In this document: piece after piece, positions 21,924 to 33,891 of the stretch
Position numbering within the stretch: the first letter of the stretch is position 1
How the letters are laid out: each line of letters begins with the position of its first letter
DNA from: Larix kaempferi
Lineage: Eukaryota; Streptophyta; Pinopsida; Pinales; Pinaceae
Direction: 5' to 3'
Assembly (NCBI GenBank): GCA_027924585.1
Contig: BSBM01000199.1
Span: 13,396,501 to 13,460,500, forward strand
Length of the DNA: 64,000 bases
Made by a program: the position numbers and the translations under genes
The notes under the pieces: model-generated
Told to the model about the DNA's origin: nothing
Database searches by the model: none
The model's input: only the letters and a program-made list of their open reading frames with translations

Positions 21924-24900
21924 ATGGAATACTCTTCTTCAAAGCCTATCCTTACCCCATTCAATTATTTTGATTGGAAAGATGATATGGAGATCATATT
22001 ACGTTCAAAAGGTTACTACCGAGTCACTCTTGGTCTTGAATTGGAGCCAAACAACTTGTCAGATAGAACCAAACACTACAACAAGCTTGATGAAGCTTAT
22101 GTTATTCTCTGTCTCTCCATCTCCAAAGATCTTCACTTCCATCTCAGCGGATTGAAGACTCCAAAAGCTATATGGGAGCAACTTGAAACACTATTTGGCA
22201 AGCAGGACGAGCTTAGAGATTTTCAATTAGAGAATGAATTGATTGCCCTTAGTCCTGAGAATTTCGAGACCATTAATGAATTCTTCACAAAATTCAAGAA
22301 CTTGAACTTGCAGTTGAAGAACAGTGGAGTTATCAAAGAGGATAAACAATTGATCCTCTCCATTCTCAGCAAGCTTGGTAAAGATTATTCGGTATTTGTC
22401 TCTACTTTCAATTCCAGTCGGCTAACTACCCCGAATTGGAAGATGCCTACCTTGAATGTCTTCATTGAGTCCGTCACAAAAGAGCATGATAAGTTGATTC
22501 AAATGGGGTCCATAAGCTCCAAAGATTCAGCCCTATATGTTCAAGGACCCAAGATCTCGAATGGTAAAGGAAAGCAAAAGAAGGAGAAGCCCAAATTCAA
22601 GCCTCACAAGCAAAGAGAGAAAGGAAAACAGACGGATGCACCATCCAGTTCAAAGTTCAAGCAAAAGGGCAAAGAAGGTAACCAAAAATCTAAATGTACT
22701 TATTGCAACCGTGGCTTTCATCCTGAAAGTTCATGTATGAAGAAGACTATAGATAAAATGGCCCTCCTTTTGGAAAAGAACAACATAACTCTTCCTGACG
22801 GTGCAAGGAAGAAGGATAGGAATGATGATCATGAAAGAGGACAAGCACTCATGGCAACTGTTTCGAAGCCCACTACTCTCTTGATAGATTCGGGTGCATC
22901 GAATCATATGGCTGCAAATATTGATTCTTTTTCTTCATTCGTTCCAAACAGCTCCATCCCCATCCATTTGGGAGATGACTCAAAAATTTCTTCAAAGGGC
23001 AAAGGTATGATTCATGTAGATCATGGAAGCTTTCAGAATGTTCTCTATGTGCCTTCCTTGGATTCAAATCTTCTTTCTGTGTATCAAATGACACACACTG
23101 GTGAACCGAAGCAAGTTACATTCAACCCTAATATAGTTGAAATTTTTGATATCAAAAGTGGAAGACTTGTTGCAGTCGGAAAGGAAAACCACACTGCAAA
23201 ATGCTATGAGTTTTCACACTTTATTCCGCTTGCAAAGCCCACTGCTCTTCGCACACATGGTAATGAGGTTAGTAGGCTTTGGCATGAAAGATTTGGACAT
23301 CTTAATTATAAGTATTTGCTGCTGCTATCAAACAAATCCATGGTAGATGGTCTTCCACAACTCCGTTCCTCGAAGGGAATATGCACTGGTTGCATCATTG
23401 GGAAGCACCCCAAGCATAGATTCGACCGCGGCAAAGCTAGCAGAGCTTCTACAGTTCAGGGGTTGATACATTCTGATATTAGTGGTACGCTGCCCCATAC
23501 GTCATTAAATGGTTCAAGGTATGTTTTGACATTTATTGATGATTTTTCCCGCTTTACATGGGTATTCTTTCTCAAAAACAAGTCAGAAGTGCTTGGAAAA
23601 TTCAAGGATTTTAAGGCTTCTGTTGAGATCGCCACTGAGAGAAAGATCAAAGCTCTTAGATCTGATAATGGTGGATAATATATCAAGGCCGAGTTGTTGC
23701 AACTTTGTTCCCAAAGCAACATTCAGATCCAACATACAGTTCCCTACACACCCCAGCAGAACGGTGTAGCGGAAAGGAAAAATCAGTCACTGAAAGAGAT
23801 GGCTACATGCATGATTGAATCAAAAGGTTTGGCTGAAAATATTTGGGCTGAAGCAATCAATGTTGCTGCATACATACAGAACCGTGTTCCACATTCATCC
23901 ATGAAAGGTATGACTCATTTCGAAGCATTCTTTGGTCACAAACCGGATGTGTCAAATTTGAGAGTTTTTGGCTCTACTGCATGGGCTAGAATTCCTTCCA
24001 AGAAGAGACGAGCTTTGGATCCACAAAGTATTGAGTGCATAATGATAGGATATGGGGAAGAATCAAAAGCATATAAACTCATTGATATCAGATCTAAAAA
24101 GATATTCATAGAGCACAGTGTGCAATTTGAAGAACCGCTTCAAGAATTGCAACTAGTCGAGGAAGAGACTGCCGATTCACCGCCTTCACCAGAAGAAGAT
24201 CCGTGCAGCGATAATGAAGGTATGAGTTCTGATATTTTTGATATTTTAGCAACATATGATGGTCATGACATATTAGGTTTGGAATCCGACCATTATGATC
24301 CTCCTCAGTTACCAAAGTGGGCCCAAAACACTCTTCAATTTGCTGGTTCGAAGCTTGGAAATCCTGCTGATCCGAGATGAACAAGAGCAGACTTTCAAAG
24401 AGTAGGTATGGCTCTTTCTATTGCTGATCCATTACTTCCTGAGATTTTTTATTTGATGGCTGGTTCAGATCCCACATCATACTATTCTGCTCACCGAGAT
24501 CCGAGATGGCAAAATGCCATGGATGAAGAGCACAGTTCTCTTCAAAAGAACAACACATGGGAGCTAGTTTCTCTTCCACCGTGAAGAAAATTAGTAAAGT
24601 GTAAATGGGTCTACCGCACGAAAGTTGTTGATAATGGCTCTATCAGCAAATACAAAGCAAGGTTGGTGGCAAAAGGTTTCTCCCAAGTCCAAGGAGTGGA
24701 CTACACTGAGACCTTTGCACCGGTTGCAAAGATGGATTCCATCCGCCTTGTTTTGGCTATTTCCACATCCAAGCACTGGGAAGTGCACCACATGGATGTG
24801 AAGAGTGCATTTCTACATGGAGACCTTGCTGAAGAGGTATATATGCAGCAGCCAGAGGGCTACACATCAGATCCATCATTAGTTTGCAGATTGAAGAAAT

Positions 24901-25996
24901 CTTTGTATGGGTTAAAACAGGCCCCAAGAGCTTGGTACGCAAAGATGGACTCCTTCCTTCTTTCTCAGAATTTCCAAAGATGCAAATCTGATCCGAATGT
25001 GTATCTTCAGTGAGTTAAAGGTAATTTGTTGGTTATTGTACTTTATGTTGATTATCTTCTCATTACTGGTAGCACTCTTACTTCAATAAACAAGCTAAAA
25101 ACTGCCTTAAATCTAGCTTTTGACATGAGCGATTTGGGCTTGCTGAGTCACTTTTTGGGCTTGGAGATAGCTCAAAATTTTGATGGGATATCTCAGAAAA
25201 AATATGCTTCCGACCTGTTATTGAAGTTTAATATGGCTGAATGTAAGGCAGCCCCATTCCCATTCCTCTCAGGAATCAGTCTTGAGGAGGGAGATTCTAC
25301 ACCGCTTGCAGATTGCAGTATGTATCGACAGTTGATTGGTTCACTACTTTATTTGACACACTCAAGGCCTGATATTTCATATGCCGTGAGTGCCGTGTCA
25401 AGGTATATGTAGCAGCCACATGAGCTTCATTGGAGAGCAGCCAAGCGGATCTTGCAGTATGTGCAAGGTACGAGACAGTTTGGCATACATTATGCTGCAG
25501 ATTCCGAGCTTGATTTCAATGGTTTTACTGATTCAGATTGGGCAGGTGATAGCATTGATCGGAAGTCCACTTCCGGTTATGTTTTCATGATTGGTCATGG
25601 TGCTATTTGCCGGTCCATCAAAAAGAAAGCAGCCATTGCACTTTCTTCAGCGGAGGCAGAGTATCGAGGGGCAGTCAATGCTTGCATTCAGGTAGTTTGG
25701 TTGCAAGGTATTCTTTCCGAGTTTGGTTTTGGTGGCACTACTTCGACTGTCCTATTTTTTGACAATCAAAGTGATATCAAGATATCCATAGATCCAGTTC
25801 AGCGGCAGAGGACCAAACACATTGAGATTCATATGCATTACATTCAACAGTTGGTGCATGATCGCACCATCATTCTGTAATATTGCCTACTGATGAGCAA
25901 ATTGCAGACATCTTCACCAAGAGCTTCACTGAGAAGAAGTTCTCTTACCTCCGTTCACTGTTGGGGGTGAGTTCCATCATGGTGGAGACAGATTGA
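21924..25996 (+). pseudogene. Copia gag-pol polyprotein, six stops and one frameshift
   Basis: Gag opens MEYSSSKPILTPFNYFDWK. A zinc knuckle CTYCNRGFHPESSC (CX2CX4HX4C) lies at 22695-22736. The protease site is LIDSGASNHM at 22881. Integrase has WHERFGHLN at 23280, a CTGC pair near 23386, first Asp in HSDISG, second in RSDNGG and Glu in NGVAERKNQSL. Reverse transcriptase starts at about 24650, and its YVDD box reads YVDY at 25044-25055. RNase H has FTDSDWAGD, SSAEAEYRG and FFDNQSDIK. Stops in the same frame are TAA 23676, TGA 24378, TGA 24582, TGA 25011, TAG 25410 and TAA 25878. A one-base loss near 25888 shifts the last codons, which end at TGA 25994. Confidence 0.93.
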
Positions 25997-26158
25997 TCCA
26001 TTATTATGCTTTAGCTTGAGGGGGGGCTTTCTTCCCACTGGGTTTTCCCTCTTTCCTCACTTAGTTTATTTTCAGCATTTTTTTGGATTATTGTATTGGG
26101 GTGACCTTTGGTCTTAGTTACCAGGGCCCCACATTATTTTTTGCACATCATAGTCTAG

Positions 26159-26170
26159 CTTGAGGGGGGG
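26159..26170 (+). other. Polypurine tract of the copia element
   Basis: CTTGAGGGGGGG lies directly before the 3' LTR. A similar GCTTGAGGGGGGG also occurs upstream near 26010-26025. Confidence 0.85.
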
Positions 26171-26876
26171 TGTTCGGATATCCACATCATCTTTTTCAGG
26201 ATCTTGCATGCAATTAGGGTTTGCATGCATCCCAGTCACTAGGTTGATGCCTCCAGCACCTTAGCCACCTTATTCTAGCACCCGGGAGCCACTTACTTCA
26301 AAGTTTTAGCCCTCCTAGTCAGGAAGGCACCCACTTCTCACCTACTTCCAGAGAAGGGCACACTTCTTCAGCTACCACTGCAGTTCCACTTCCGTTACAC
26401 TCAGTTAGCTCTGATTCTCCCTGATTTGAGGCTAGTTTCACTCCCGACTGACTGTTTCACTTCCGTTGGACCTCCAGATTGACTAGATGACTTTTTTCTG
26501 ACTTCAGTTAGCCTCCCATGTGCCCTCCACTGAGCCCACTTCCCTATATCAGTGCTACACACTTCAGTTACACATGTTACACTTAGTTAGACTTAGATTG
26601 ACACCTGGATGACTGGTTCTTGTGCATTGATGACCACCATCGATTGATGATGAGGACTCCTAGTTGGAGTCAAGCTACTCCATTCAGTAATTCGAATGGC
26701 CTACTTAGTCAATTCGAATTGCTTAGTCATTGTCACTGTATTCTATTGTAATCATTCACCCTTACTGGGATATTGAGCACTGGTGCATGCTTTGCACAGT
26801 TTTACACCATATTTTCTATGTTCATCTGTTGTGATTGATTTACTTGTTCATTAGATCTGCTGTGACTAATTTTACA
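26171..26876 (+). repeat. 3' LTR of the complete copia element (706 bp)
   Basis: It is the same as the 5' LTR apart from scattered substitutions and a 30-bp block missing after 26230. The missing block lies between GCATGCA words, leaving two of the four. Confidence 0.93.
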
Positions 26877-26881
26877 CATTT
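26877..26881. repeat. Target-site duplication CATTT (right)
   Basis: Pairs with 20796-20800. Confidence 0.9.
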
Positions 26882-27191
26882 TAGATCACACCTCCCCTTT
26901 TTGGGAGGATTTTGGTGTTAACCTATGTCTTACATTAACAATACAAAGTTTACATGTCACCTTTATTTGTATTTATCATTCAGGATAATAGTCATTTATC
27001 CTAAATGATGACTAAGTGATTTGGAGAACATTGCCTATCCTAGTCACCATGCAAGGTGTTAGGATCTAGAGAAAATCTCTCCATGAGGTGGCATCACCCA
27101 TTGTACTATGTATTTGTAACATTGGAGTGAATACAATTATATCATGGCTTTACCCTTTTTGGTCATATTTCTATCAATGAATTTTTTAACA

Positions 27192-27380
27192 TGCTATCTG
27201 AGTACCTATAGTTCTTAAGGGCTTGTAGAATTAAGATCCATGGTATATTATCCATGGAGTTTGATTCAAATATGCATGTGATTATCTTGTCTTATCATGC
27301 TGAAACCATCGATACCTCACATAGTGCAGTGGAAGAGGTATCCTTAATGTGGATCTGCCAATGGTTAGTGGTCAACCAAA
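27192..27380 (+). other. Possible internal start of the older plus-strand LTR element
   Basis: After the degenerate primer-site match there is a short plus-strand frame from 27254 without recognisable gag motifs. It runs into the inverted repeat. Confidence 0.3.
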
Positions 27381-27524
27381 ACCACCAGATACAAAGATGT
27401 CTCACCTTTCAGTTGACAAAGGGGGGAATATTGACGATGGTTTTCGAAACTTGAAGTCTAACAATCATGATCAATATTACCACCTTTGTCAGCTAAAAGG
27501 TGAGACATCTTTGAATCTGGTGGT
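27381..27524. repeat. Inverted repeat overlapping a pol 3' end
   Basis: Arms 27381-27422 and 27483-27524 are complementary at 39 of 42 positions. Weaker pairing continues inward for about 18 bp, leaving a loop of roughly 25 bp. Both arms encode the pol tail (HQIQRCLTF, then LTK) in opposite directions: minus strand for the right arm, plus strand for the left. Confidence 0.85.
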
Positions 27525-28170
27525 GAGGAAACTTTTCCTCTACCATCTCCTTGGAGTACCATTTAGACTTGCCTAGAAGTTATCCTTTCAACCCCTCTTG
27601 CCAAAGTTCATATTGTCCTCACTTGGTTGTTCTAGATATATTTGGAAAACTGTCTTTTTCTAATGTTTCCTGAGCTTATGGTGTTAATTATTTTATAGAA
27701 GGTAATACTTTCTTAGGTTCCTAGTCCAACATGGAAGGTTCATAGAGTTTCATATTTTCCACATTCACTACTGAGTAAATGTGCATATGTGGGGGTATAT
27801 TGAGTCAATAGGAATTATCTCCTACCTCCTCCAACACTTCAAAATAACCATACCATAATTCCTTGATCTACTTACTAGGATCTTGTGGTCTCTGACCTTG
27901 AATGTTTTCTCAACCAAGTGTTGTTCATGTATTTCCTTGTACTTTTTTGGTAACTTCTTCAGTGCCTCATGTACTTGTAAATGGATTTGCTTTATCTTAT
28001 CAATGGTTTTTTCAGCTCTTAATGCCTCACCTGTGGTGTACTCCCTCACCTCCCATTTCTATCCATAAACAACATCTAGAGGTGAAGGTGGTAGATGCCC
28101 AAAATGAGTTTCAAAAGGTGACTTTCCAATGGAAGTGTGGAGTGATTTGTTATAACAGTGCTAGATGTAG
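27500..28170 (-). pseudogene. Gypsy integrase C-terminal region and pol tail
   Basis: The minus strand encodes AEKTIDKIKQIHLQVHEAL and VEKTFKVRDHKI near 27900-28030, the integrase C-terminal fold of plant Ty3/gypsy elements. Decayed traces of a Val-Asn-Val-Glu-Asn-type segment follow near 27750. Last is ELWQEGLKG..LGKSKWYSKE and MVEEKFPHH near 27520-27600. Stops separate the pieces. Confidence 0.7.
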
Positions 28171-28990
28171 ATCATATTTTCATACCAAGTCTTTGGATGA
28201 TTATGATTGAACCCCTCAAAAGTTGCACCAAATTCCTATTGACTACTTTTGTTTTCTCATCTGTTTGTGGATGGAATGCTGTAGATCTCTTCAACCTAGT
28301 GTCCATCTTCTCCCAAAGTGTACTCCAAAAGGAATTGGGAAATCTGGTATCCCTGTCTAAGATGATGCTCCTTGGTATCATAAAGTGCGAATTTTTTTGC
28401 TACTTCTTGTCCTTTAATGGTATTTTTACAAGTCATAAGAATGCACATCTTGTTCGATCTTTCAAACACTACAAATAAATAATCATGTCCCTTTCTAGTG
28501 GTTGGAATATCACCTACAAAATCCATGGAGACGCTCTCCCATGGTCTTGTGGGACAAGTAAGGGATTGTATAGAACTTGATTCATATTAATGTGATTGCT
28601 TGTACAACACAATATGCATCCTCTAATAAACTGAACTACATCTTATTGCATTCTAGGCCAATAATCATACCTTTGTAAATTGGTAACTGTCTTCCCAACA
28701 TTAAATGACCTACAAATTTGGAGGTGTAATCCTCTCTCATGAGTTGCAATATCTCACCTTTAGGAACACATAACTTGTTTAGCTTGTAGAGTAACCCATC
28801 ATGGATTTGATAGTTAGCCTTGCTGTCACCTTCTTCTACATGGAATTGGTCTCGTAGCTGTCGAAATACCTCCTTGAAGTCCTCACCTTTTGTGTATTCC
28901 TCCTTGTATGGATCATGGGAGAAATATCCATATGCATAAGAGTTCCCAAAGATTTGATCTTGGATGTAGGTGGCCTCGAGAGCATGCATT
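28171..28990 (-). pseudogene. Gypsy integrase zinc-binding and core domains
   Basis: Residues typical of the integrase zinc region lie at 28636-28800. The core starts MDFVGDIPTTRKGHDYLFVV at 28526 (first Asp). The second Asp is in ILDRDTRFPNSFWSTLW near 28360, and the third site is FHPQTDEKTKVVNR near 28260, with Gly to Glu and Glu to Lys changes at the usual TDGQTEVVNR. Frameshifts and stops lie between. Confidence 0.75.
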
Positions 28991-29430
28991 CCAATTTGTT
29001 TGTATTTCCCTTCTTATATTTAATGATTAAATGGAATTGTTGTAAGAATCCCATCCACTTGTAGTGTCTTGTTTGTTGTAGCTTACCCCGAGCTTGCAAA
29101 TACTGTAACGGTTGGTGATAAGTGTGAATGATGGTCTCCTTTCCCATTAGATAATGCTTCTATTTCTTAACAGCTTGATCCAAGTTATAGATTTCCTTGT
29201 CATATGTAGGGTATTTTAGGACTCCCCCATGGATCATTTCAGAATGATAGCATATTGGCCTCCCTCCTTGCATAAAAAATTATCCCATAGAATACCCACT
29301 TGCATCTATATCCAATTTGAAAGGATCATGCAAGTTAGACAATGTGAAAATTGGTTCCCAACTGATCTTTCACTTGAGATTCTCAAAGGATTTATATTTA
29401 TTCTTTACCCACTAGAATCCCTTGCTGCTA
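28836..29430 (-). pseudogene. Gypsy RNase H region
   Basis: HTYHQPLQYLQARGKLQQTR and FHLIIKYKKGNTNKLECMLS match the end of the RNase H domain and the connection to integrase. The upstream catalytic part is in other frames with stops. Confidence 0.7.
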
Positions 29431-30230
29431 GCTGTATGGAATGAAGAGGTGCAACCACAACCAAAAAGGAAGTTGTGAACTTCCAAAGGTATTTTGTTGG
29501 CCCCCAAAATCTCCAAACTTCAATGACATTTGTAGGAGTAGGCCACTTAGTGATGTCCCCCATCTTTGCGAGATCAATCTTAATTTATCTTCCATCGATT
29601 ACATACTCCAAATACACCAAGGTCTACTGAGCAAATTCACATTTATTATTTTTTGTGAGCAGTTGATGTTTTTGAAAGGTTTCCAACACTTGATTGAGAT
29701 GAGAGATATGATCTTCCCATGTAGCACTATACACCAATATGTCATCTAAATACACTATCACAAATGAATATAGGAAAAGACATAATACATCATTCATCAA
29801 ACACATAAATGTAGTCGGTGCATTAAAAAAACCAAAATACATTACTAACCATTCATATATACCTTACTTAGTCTTGAAGGTGGTATTCCAGGTGTCTTCT
29901 TCCTTCACTCGTACTTGGTGGTATCCTAATTTGAGAGCCAACTTGGTGAAGTACTTGTCATGCTACAATTGATCTAGAAAATCATCGATCCTAGGAAGAG
30001 GATATAGATTCTTGAGGGTGATCTTATTCGAAGCTTGGTATTCAATACACATCCTTCAAGTCCCATCCTTATTGGGTAATATGACAATAGGTGACCTAGA
30101 AGGCGAGGTGCTGGGTCAGATTACTCCTTTCTACAACAATTGTTGCAACTGCTTCTTCACTTCTTGTGCTTCTATAGCAGACCGTCTGTACAGTTTGATG
30201 TTTGACAATGGAAAATCTAGTAGTAGATGT
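29431..30230 (-). pseudogene. Gypsy reverse transcriptase
   Basis: Decayed frames give [14 protein letters not shown] near 29990, then [12 protein letters not shown] near 29900. The finger/palm segment FGFFNAPTTFMCLMNDVLC follows, with an intact YLDD at 29741-29752. A frameshift and stops interrupt the whole domain. Confidence 0.8.
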
Positions 30231-30770
30231 ATGTCGTTCTCCACTTCCCCTTAGGAGGTATCCCTCTAGGATCCTAGGACACTTATCTGTATGCATGTAA
30301 AAGTTTCTTCAACTATTTTGTTTGATCTTTGGTGATCATGTCTTAAGAAAATAAACACAAAATTTCTACTTGAACTGATTAGCTTCTTCACTTGGTTGGC
30401 ACTTATAAGAGAGATTTTTTATTTAAATTTGTGTACATTGATAATGAAATATTTCCCATCCTTGATCAAGTGGTATTGGTTTTCTCTCCTCATGAACATC
30501 ACATCCCTCTTATACATGTAGGGGCTTCAAAACACTACACCACAAACATCAAGGGGTAATACATCTAGCTACACTTCATTAATATAATATGCACTTATGG
30601 AAATTTTAATCTTGCATTGTTTTGTGACCCTAAGTTCTGCATCCTTATTTACCCATCCCAATGGTTATGGGTTAGGATGATCATGTACTTACAATCCAAG
30701 CTTACTGACCAGATTGGATTCTATGAGATTTTCCTGTGAATCAAAATTGAATAGAACATCTACCTTGGAT
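30231..30770 (-). pseudogene. Gypsy protease and linker
   Basis: Near 30730-30755 the minus strand reads FDSQENLIESNLVSKLGL, where intact relatives have a DSGSQ.NLIS-type active site. The catalytic Asp-Ser-Gly is therefore damaged. The linker to reverse transcriptase follows with stops. Confidence 0.6.
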
Positions 30771-31872
30771 TTATTGATCTTGATGATATAGAATATTTTT
30801 TTCATCTCCTTCTCTTCCTTGTGATGAAGGTTCATCTTTGTTTGAATCTGTGGCTAGAAGGTTCTTCTTATTTGCATCCTTCTTGAGGTTCTTAGGGTTA
30901 TGCTCTAGATATAGCTTCCAACACTTTTCTTTAGTGTGACCGTCAATGTCATAATGGTTAGAACCATTTTTCGGATCCTTACAATGATGTGCCATGAATG
31001 TAGTCTTATTATCTTTTCCTTTCCACTTCTTCCCCTCCTTGGAAATGTCTTTATTCTCTTTCTGTTCAGAACTGCTTGGGTGTCCTTTCTTATGGATTAT
31101 ATTTTTTAGGTATTGTGCTTGCACATAGGCCTCATCCATTGTCCTAGGCTTGAAGAGAATCAATTTATTCGTAAATGACTGTGTATACCCCCCAAATACT
31201 TAAGGAGTACATTTGTATTCTTGGGTGAGATACCCAACATGATAGCCATCTTCCTAAATTTGGTGGTGTACTCTTGCACACTTTTCCCTTGCCTTTACTT
31301 GAAGTAATGCCAATAGATCCATTGGTCCTTTACATACCCGACAGGGTAGAAAGGGGACTTAATGAAAATTTTAAAATATTCCTACTTAGTTATTGATATA
31401 TGACCCTGCAACTTAAGTTCCTCCGTGTGCCTTTACCACAAGGTTAATGAATGCGCCTCTAATTTTAGTTGGGGAAATGAAATATTGCGCTCATCATTTA
31501 TTTCATAGATAATAAAATAGACCTATAATTGGTGCAACCCGGATGATTCAACTTTAAATAATTGATCTCACCTTAGTATTTATTTATATCGACTTTTGCT
31601 TGCATCTTAAATAAAGGCTGGGAAGAGGTAATGACATTGGAACTTGGTTTCCCTTTCTCAGGCTCTTTCCTCATATCCTTTTCTAGGTTTCCTTTATCTT
31701 CCAATGTCCCCTTTGATTTGATCTTTGAGTTAGAGACTCCAAAATAACCGAAAGGCCCTAAATTACACCATGAGGCTTGACATGTTGTGTGAGATATCAA
31801 AGACTTGTATTTCTAGATTGTAAATCATTGCTCATAATTTCTTATCGCTTCTTCATTAGGCATGTCCTCCAT
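30771..31872 (-). pseudogene. Gypsy gag
   Basis: A start is possible at 31872 (MEDMPNEEA). LFKMQAKVDINKY lies near 31580, a gag helix region with KSVQEYTTKFRKMA near 31280, and a nucleocapsid region NHYDIDGHTKEKCWKLYLEH near 30920, in which the first two cysteines of the CX2CX4HX4C knuckle appear as Ser and Tyr. Several stops. Confidence 0.75.
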
Positions 31873-31950
31873 GTCTAGGGTTTGAAGACTTTTTTTTTAA
31901 AATTCTGCCACTAGATGCTATAATTTCCAACAAAACCCCAAATAAAACTT

Positions 31951-31961
31951 CTTTGATACCA
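31951..31961 (-). other. Primer-binding site TGGTATCAAAG
   Basis: On the minus strand it matches the initiator tRNA-Met type site and equals the one used by the 33.9-39.7 kb gypsy element. Confidence 0.75.
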
Positions 31962-32464
31962 ATATTATTCATAAAATACCGTGGATATACCACTGGACCA
32001 CTGTGTCACAAAATATCTTACAACTTAGTTCTTTTTATTAGCTTATTTCCACTAAATGCTAAAATAAATTGAAACTGGAAGGAAAATAACTAGATAAAAA
32101 TAACACATCCACATAAATAACACAATATATACCCTACAAAAACCCACAATGGGGAAAAACATAAGCACAAGTGAGGACTAAGCCTTGCTCTTTTCTTCTC
32201 CAATATGTAGTGCAAATACAAAGAAACTGATACTCTCTATGGAGTTACCTATGGATATGCGGCCATAATGGCTACTACAATGTTTTCTACTTCCTATGCT
32301 TCACTCTAATATCCACTCCCATGTTGTTGCTCAACTATGGAACAATACAATAACATCAAAATAATGGAACCCCTTATTTTCCTAACGACCTAGTATTTAA
32401 CATAGCCTGATGAAAGTCTAAGGTTAGTTTATGTTTTTTTTCATGCCTAAACTCCCGATTAGGG
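31962..32464 (-). repeat. Presumed 5' LTR of the 27-32 kb gypsy relic
   Basis: Non-coding AT-rich sequence directly outward of the primer site. No partner LTR is found in the window, so the outer limit is a guess set by the start of the next repeat. Confidence 0.4.
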
Positions 32465-32868
32465 TTATATTTTTGGAACTTATATAATTCTCTTGAAAGT
32501 CCACATGTGGATAGCTATGCATGTGTGATAAATGGGAGATGAAGTGGAATCCACTCGGTACCATGGTGGTCAACTATATAGGGAAACTCGTGTGAGGCAT
32601 AACATCCTCATATGGACTTTGTTTGAGGTAATTCTTGCACCATTGAAAAGGTTTAGGAGTGTAGAATCACGTCAAGGGGCATGGCACAAGAGATGAAATT
32701 TTGTACCCAAAACATTATTTAAGCCGTCAAACAAGCCTTGAAAGGTTCTAGACCCCAAATATGAAAAGTGAGACATGCCCCTAAAATGGGCGGGAAGCCA
32801 ATTAATCTAGTCTTTCTACCTAGAAAACACCAAACTAGATGAAAAATTATATATTGATCCAATTTGTA
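32465..32868 (+). repeat. Second long copy of the 20.36-kb LTR-like repeat
   Basis: It shares in order GAAAGTCCACA, CATGTGTGA.AAATG, TACCATGGTGGTCAACTA, GAGGCATAAC, GGCATGGCACAAGA and CCCCTAAAATGGGC with 20430-20800. It starts TTATATTTTTGG and is diverged by substitutions and small indels. Confidence 0.75.
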
Positions 32869-33886
32869 AGTTTTAAACATGTGCAGAGAAGCAAATAATA
32901 TAGATTCTTTTAAGAAAAATATAGATTACACCACAACATTCACACATAATACACATAGATTTACCCTAGAAACCCTTAACCAAGAAAACCAACAAAACTT
33001 AGAGCCACACCTCTCACTTTCTCATTATGATTATTACCCACTCACAATACAATATGTAGGAATTCTGCAGCATCCAAAAACCTAATCCGTTAACCCAGAT
33101 TAGAAATATACTCTAATCCCTTAACCTGGATTATATTTGACATTTTTTGGAAAACCCAAAAAGAGCCCAAAAATCCAGACGATTGTTACACGTAGTCATA
33201 CTGATGACAAACCCCACACACACATGTAAAGAATATAAAAATACCCAACACATTTCAGATCAATTATAGATGTGATGAGGCGAGCAAATGCCCTCTCCAA
33301 CAGTAGGGGTTCTCCCCAACATAAAGCCCCAATTAGACTCTACATTGTTTGGAATAGGGAACTTAAATGGATTCTAGTTTGGAAATTGTTATTGGTTTGA
33401 GTTTTAGATGATTTAAAATGTGAAATGTAGTATGAAATATGCCTTAATCTAAATGCAAAATACTAAAATTAAATTCTGTCATATCTAGGATCAATAACTA
33501 AAATGCTATCCACATAAAGTATGCATCACTACAAATATTTAAAATTAGATAGATTTCTAGAAACTTATATATATATATATATTGTAATCTATAAGATTAC
33601 ATTGAAAGAAATTACCAAGGTAGCACAAAACCAAGCATAATATAAAACAAGGTAATATACGTGCCACACACATATACAGAACGAGAGAAGAAGAAAAAGT
33701 AGTAGTGTAACCAACAACAAATAGTCTATTATATTATATGATCAATCAAATACTATTTACATCATAGATTCATATATTTATATAGGATTACAATCATGAA
33801 GTTAGTTATAACTTCCTTAGCTACCTTCGACTAATCCAACTAAGTAGTTGACTATGTTTGCTAGTCTATTGGGTCAACTAGCCTCC
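32869..33886. other. No gene recognised; contains an AT microsatellite
   Basis: AT-rich sequence. About nine AT units occur at 33566-33582. A plus-strand frame at 32879-33085 has no recognisable motif. Confidence 0.4.
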
Positions 33887-33891
33887 TCCAA
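33887..33891. repeat. Target-site duplication TCCAA (left)
   Basis: Matches TCCAA at 39735-39739. Confidence 0.9.

Larger units (their letters stand above)
20801..26876 (+). mobile_element. Complete Ty1/copia retrotransposon, 6076 bp
   Basis: It has TG..CA LTRs of 736 and 706 bp, a tRNA-Met primer site, a single gag-pol frame in copia order (protease, integrase, reverse transcriptase, RNase H), a polypurine tract and a perfect 5-bp target duplication. All of this is visible. It is coding-dead through six in-frame stops and a frameshift. The LTRs differ by a 30-bp indel and scattered substitutions, so the insertion is not very recent. A second family member begins at 62072. Confidence 0.95.
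20356..27191 (+). repeat. Older LTR-like repeat interrupted by the 20.8-kb copia element
   Basis: It begins TGTTAGATTTTTGGG at 20356, runs to 20800, and resumes at 26882 after the inserted element and its duplicated CATTT. It appears to end TTTTTTAACA at 27191, giving about 755 bp without the insertion. Directly after it, TGCTATCTGAGTACC resembles a decayed initiator-tRNA primer site, suggesting a 5' LTR on the plus strand. A related copy lies at 32465-32868. Confidence 0.5.
27420..31961 (-). mobile_element. Ty3/gypsy relic, chromovirus-like order, minus strand
   Basis: Reading from high to low coordinates, it contains a primer site (31951-31961), gag, protease, reverse transcriptase, RNase H, integrase and a long integrase C-terminal tail. 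All are broken by stops and frameshifts. A 3' LTR matching the presumed 5' LTR is not found at the low end, where the inverted repeat sits instead. Confidence 0.8.
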
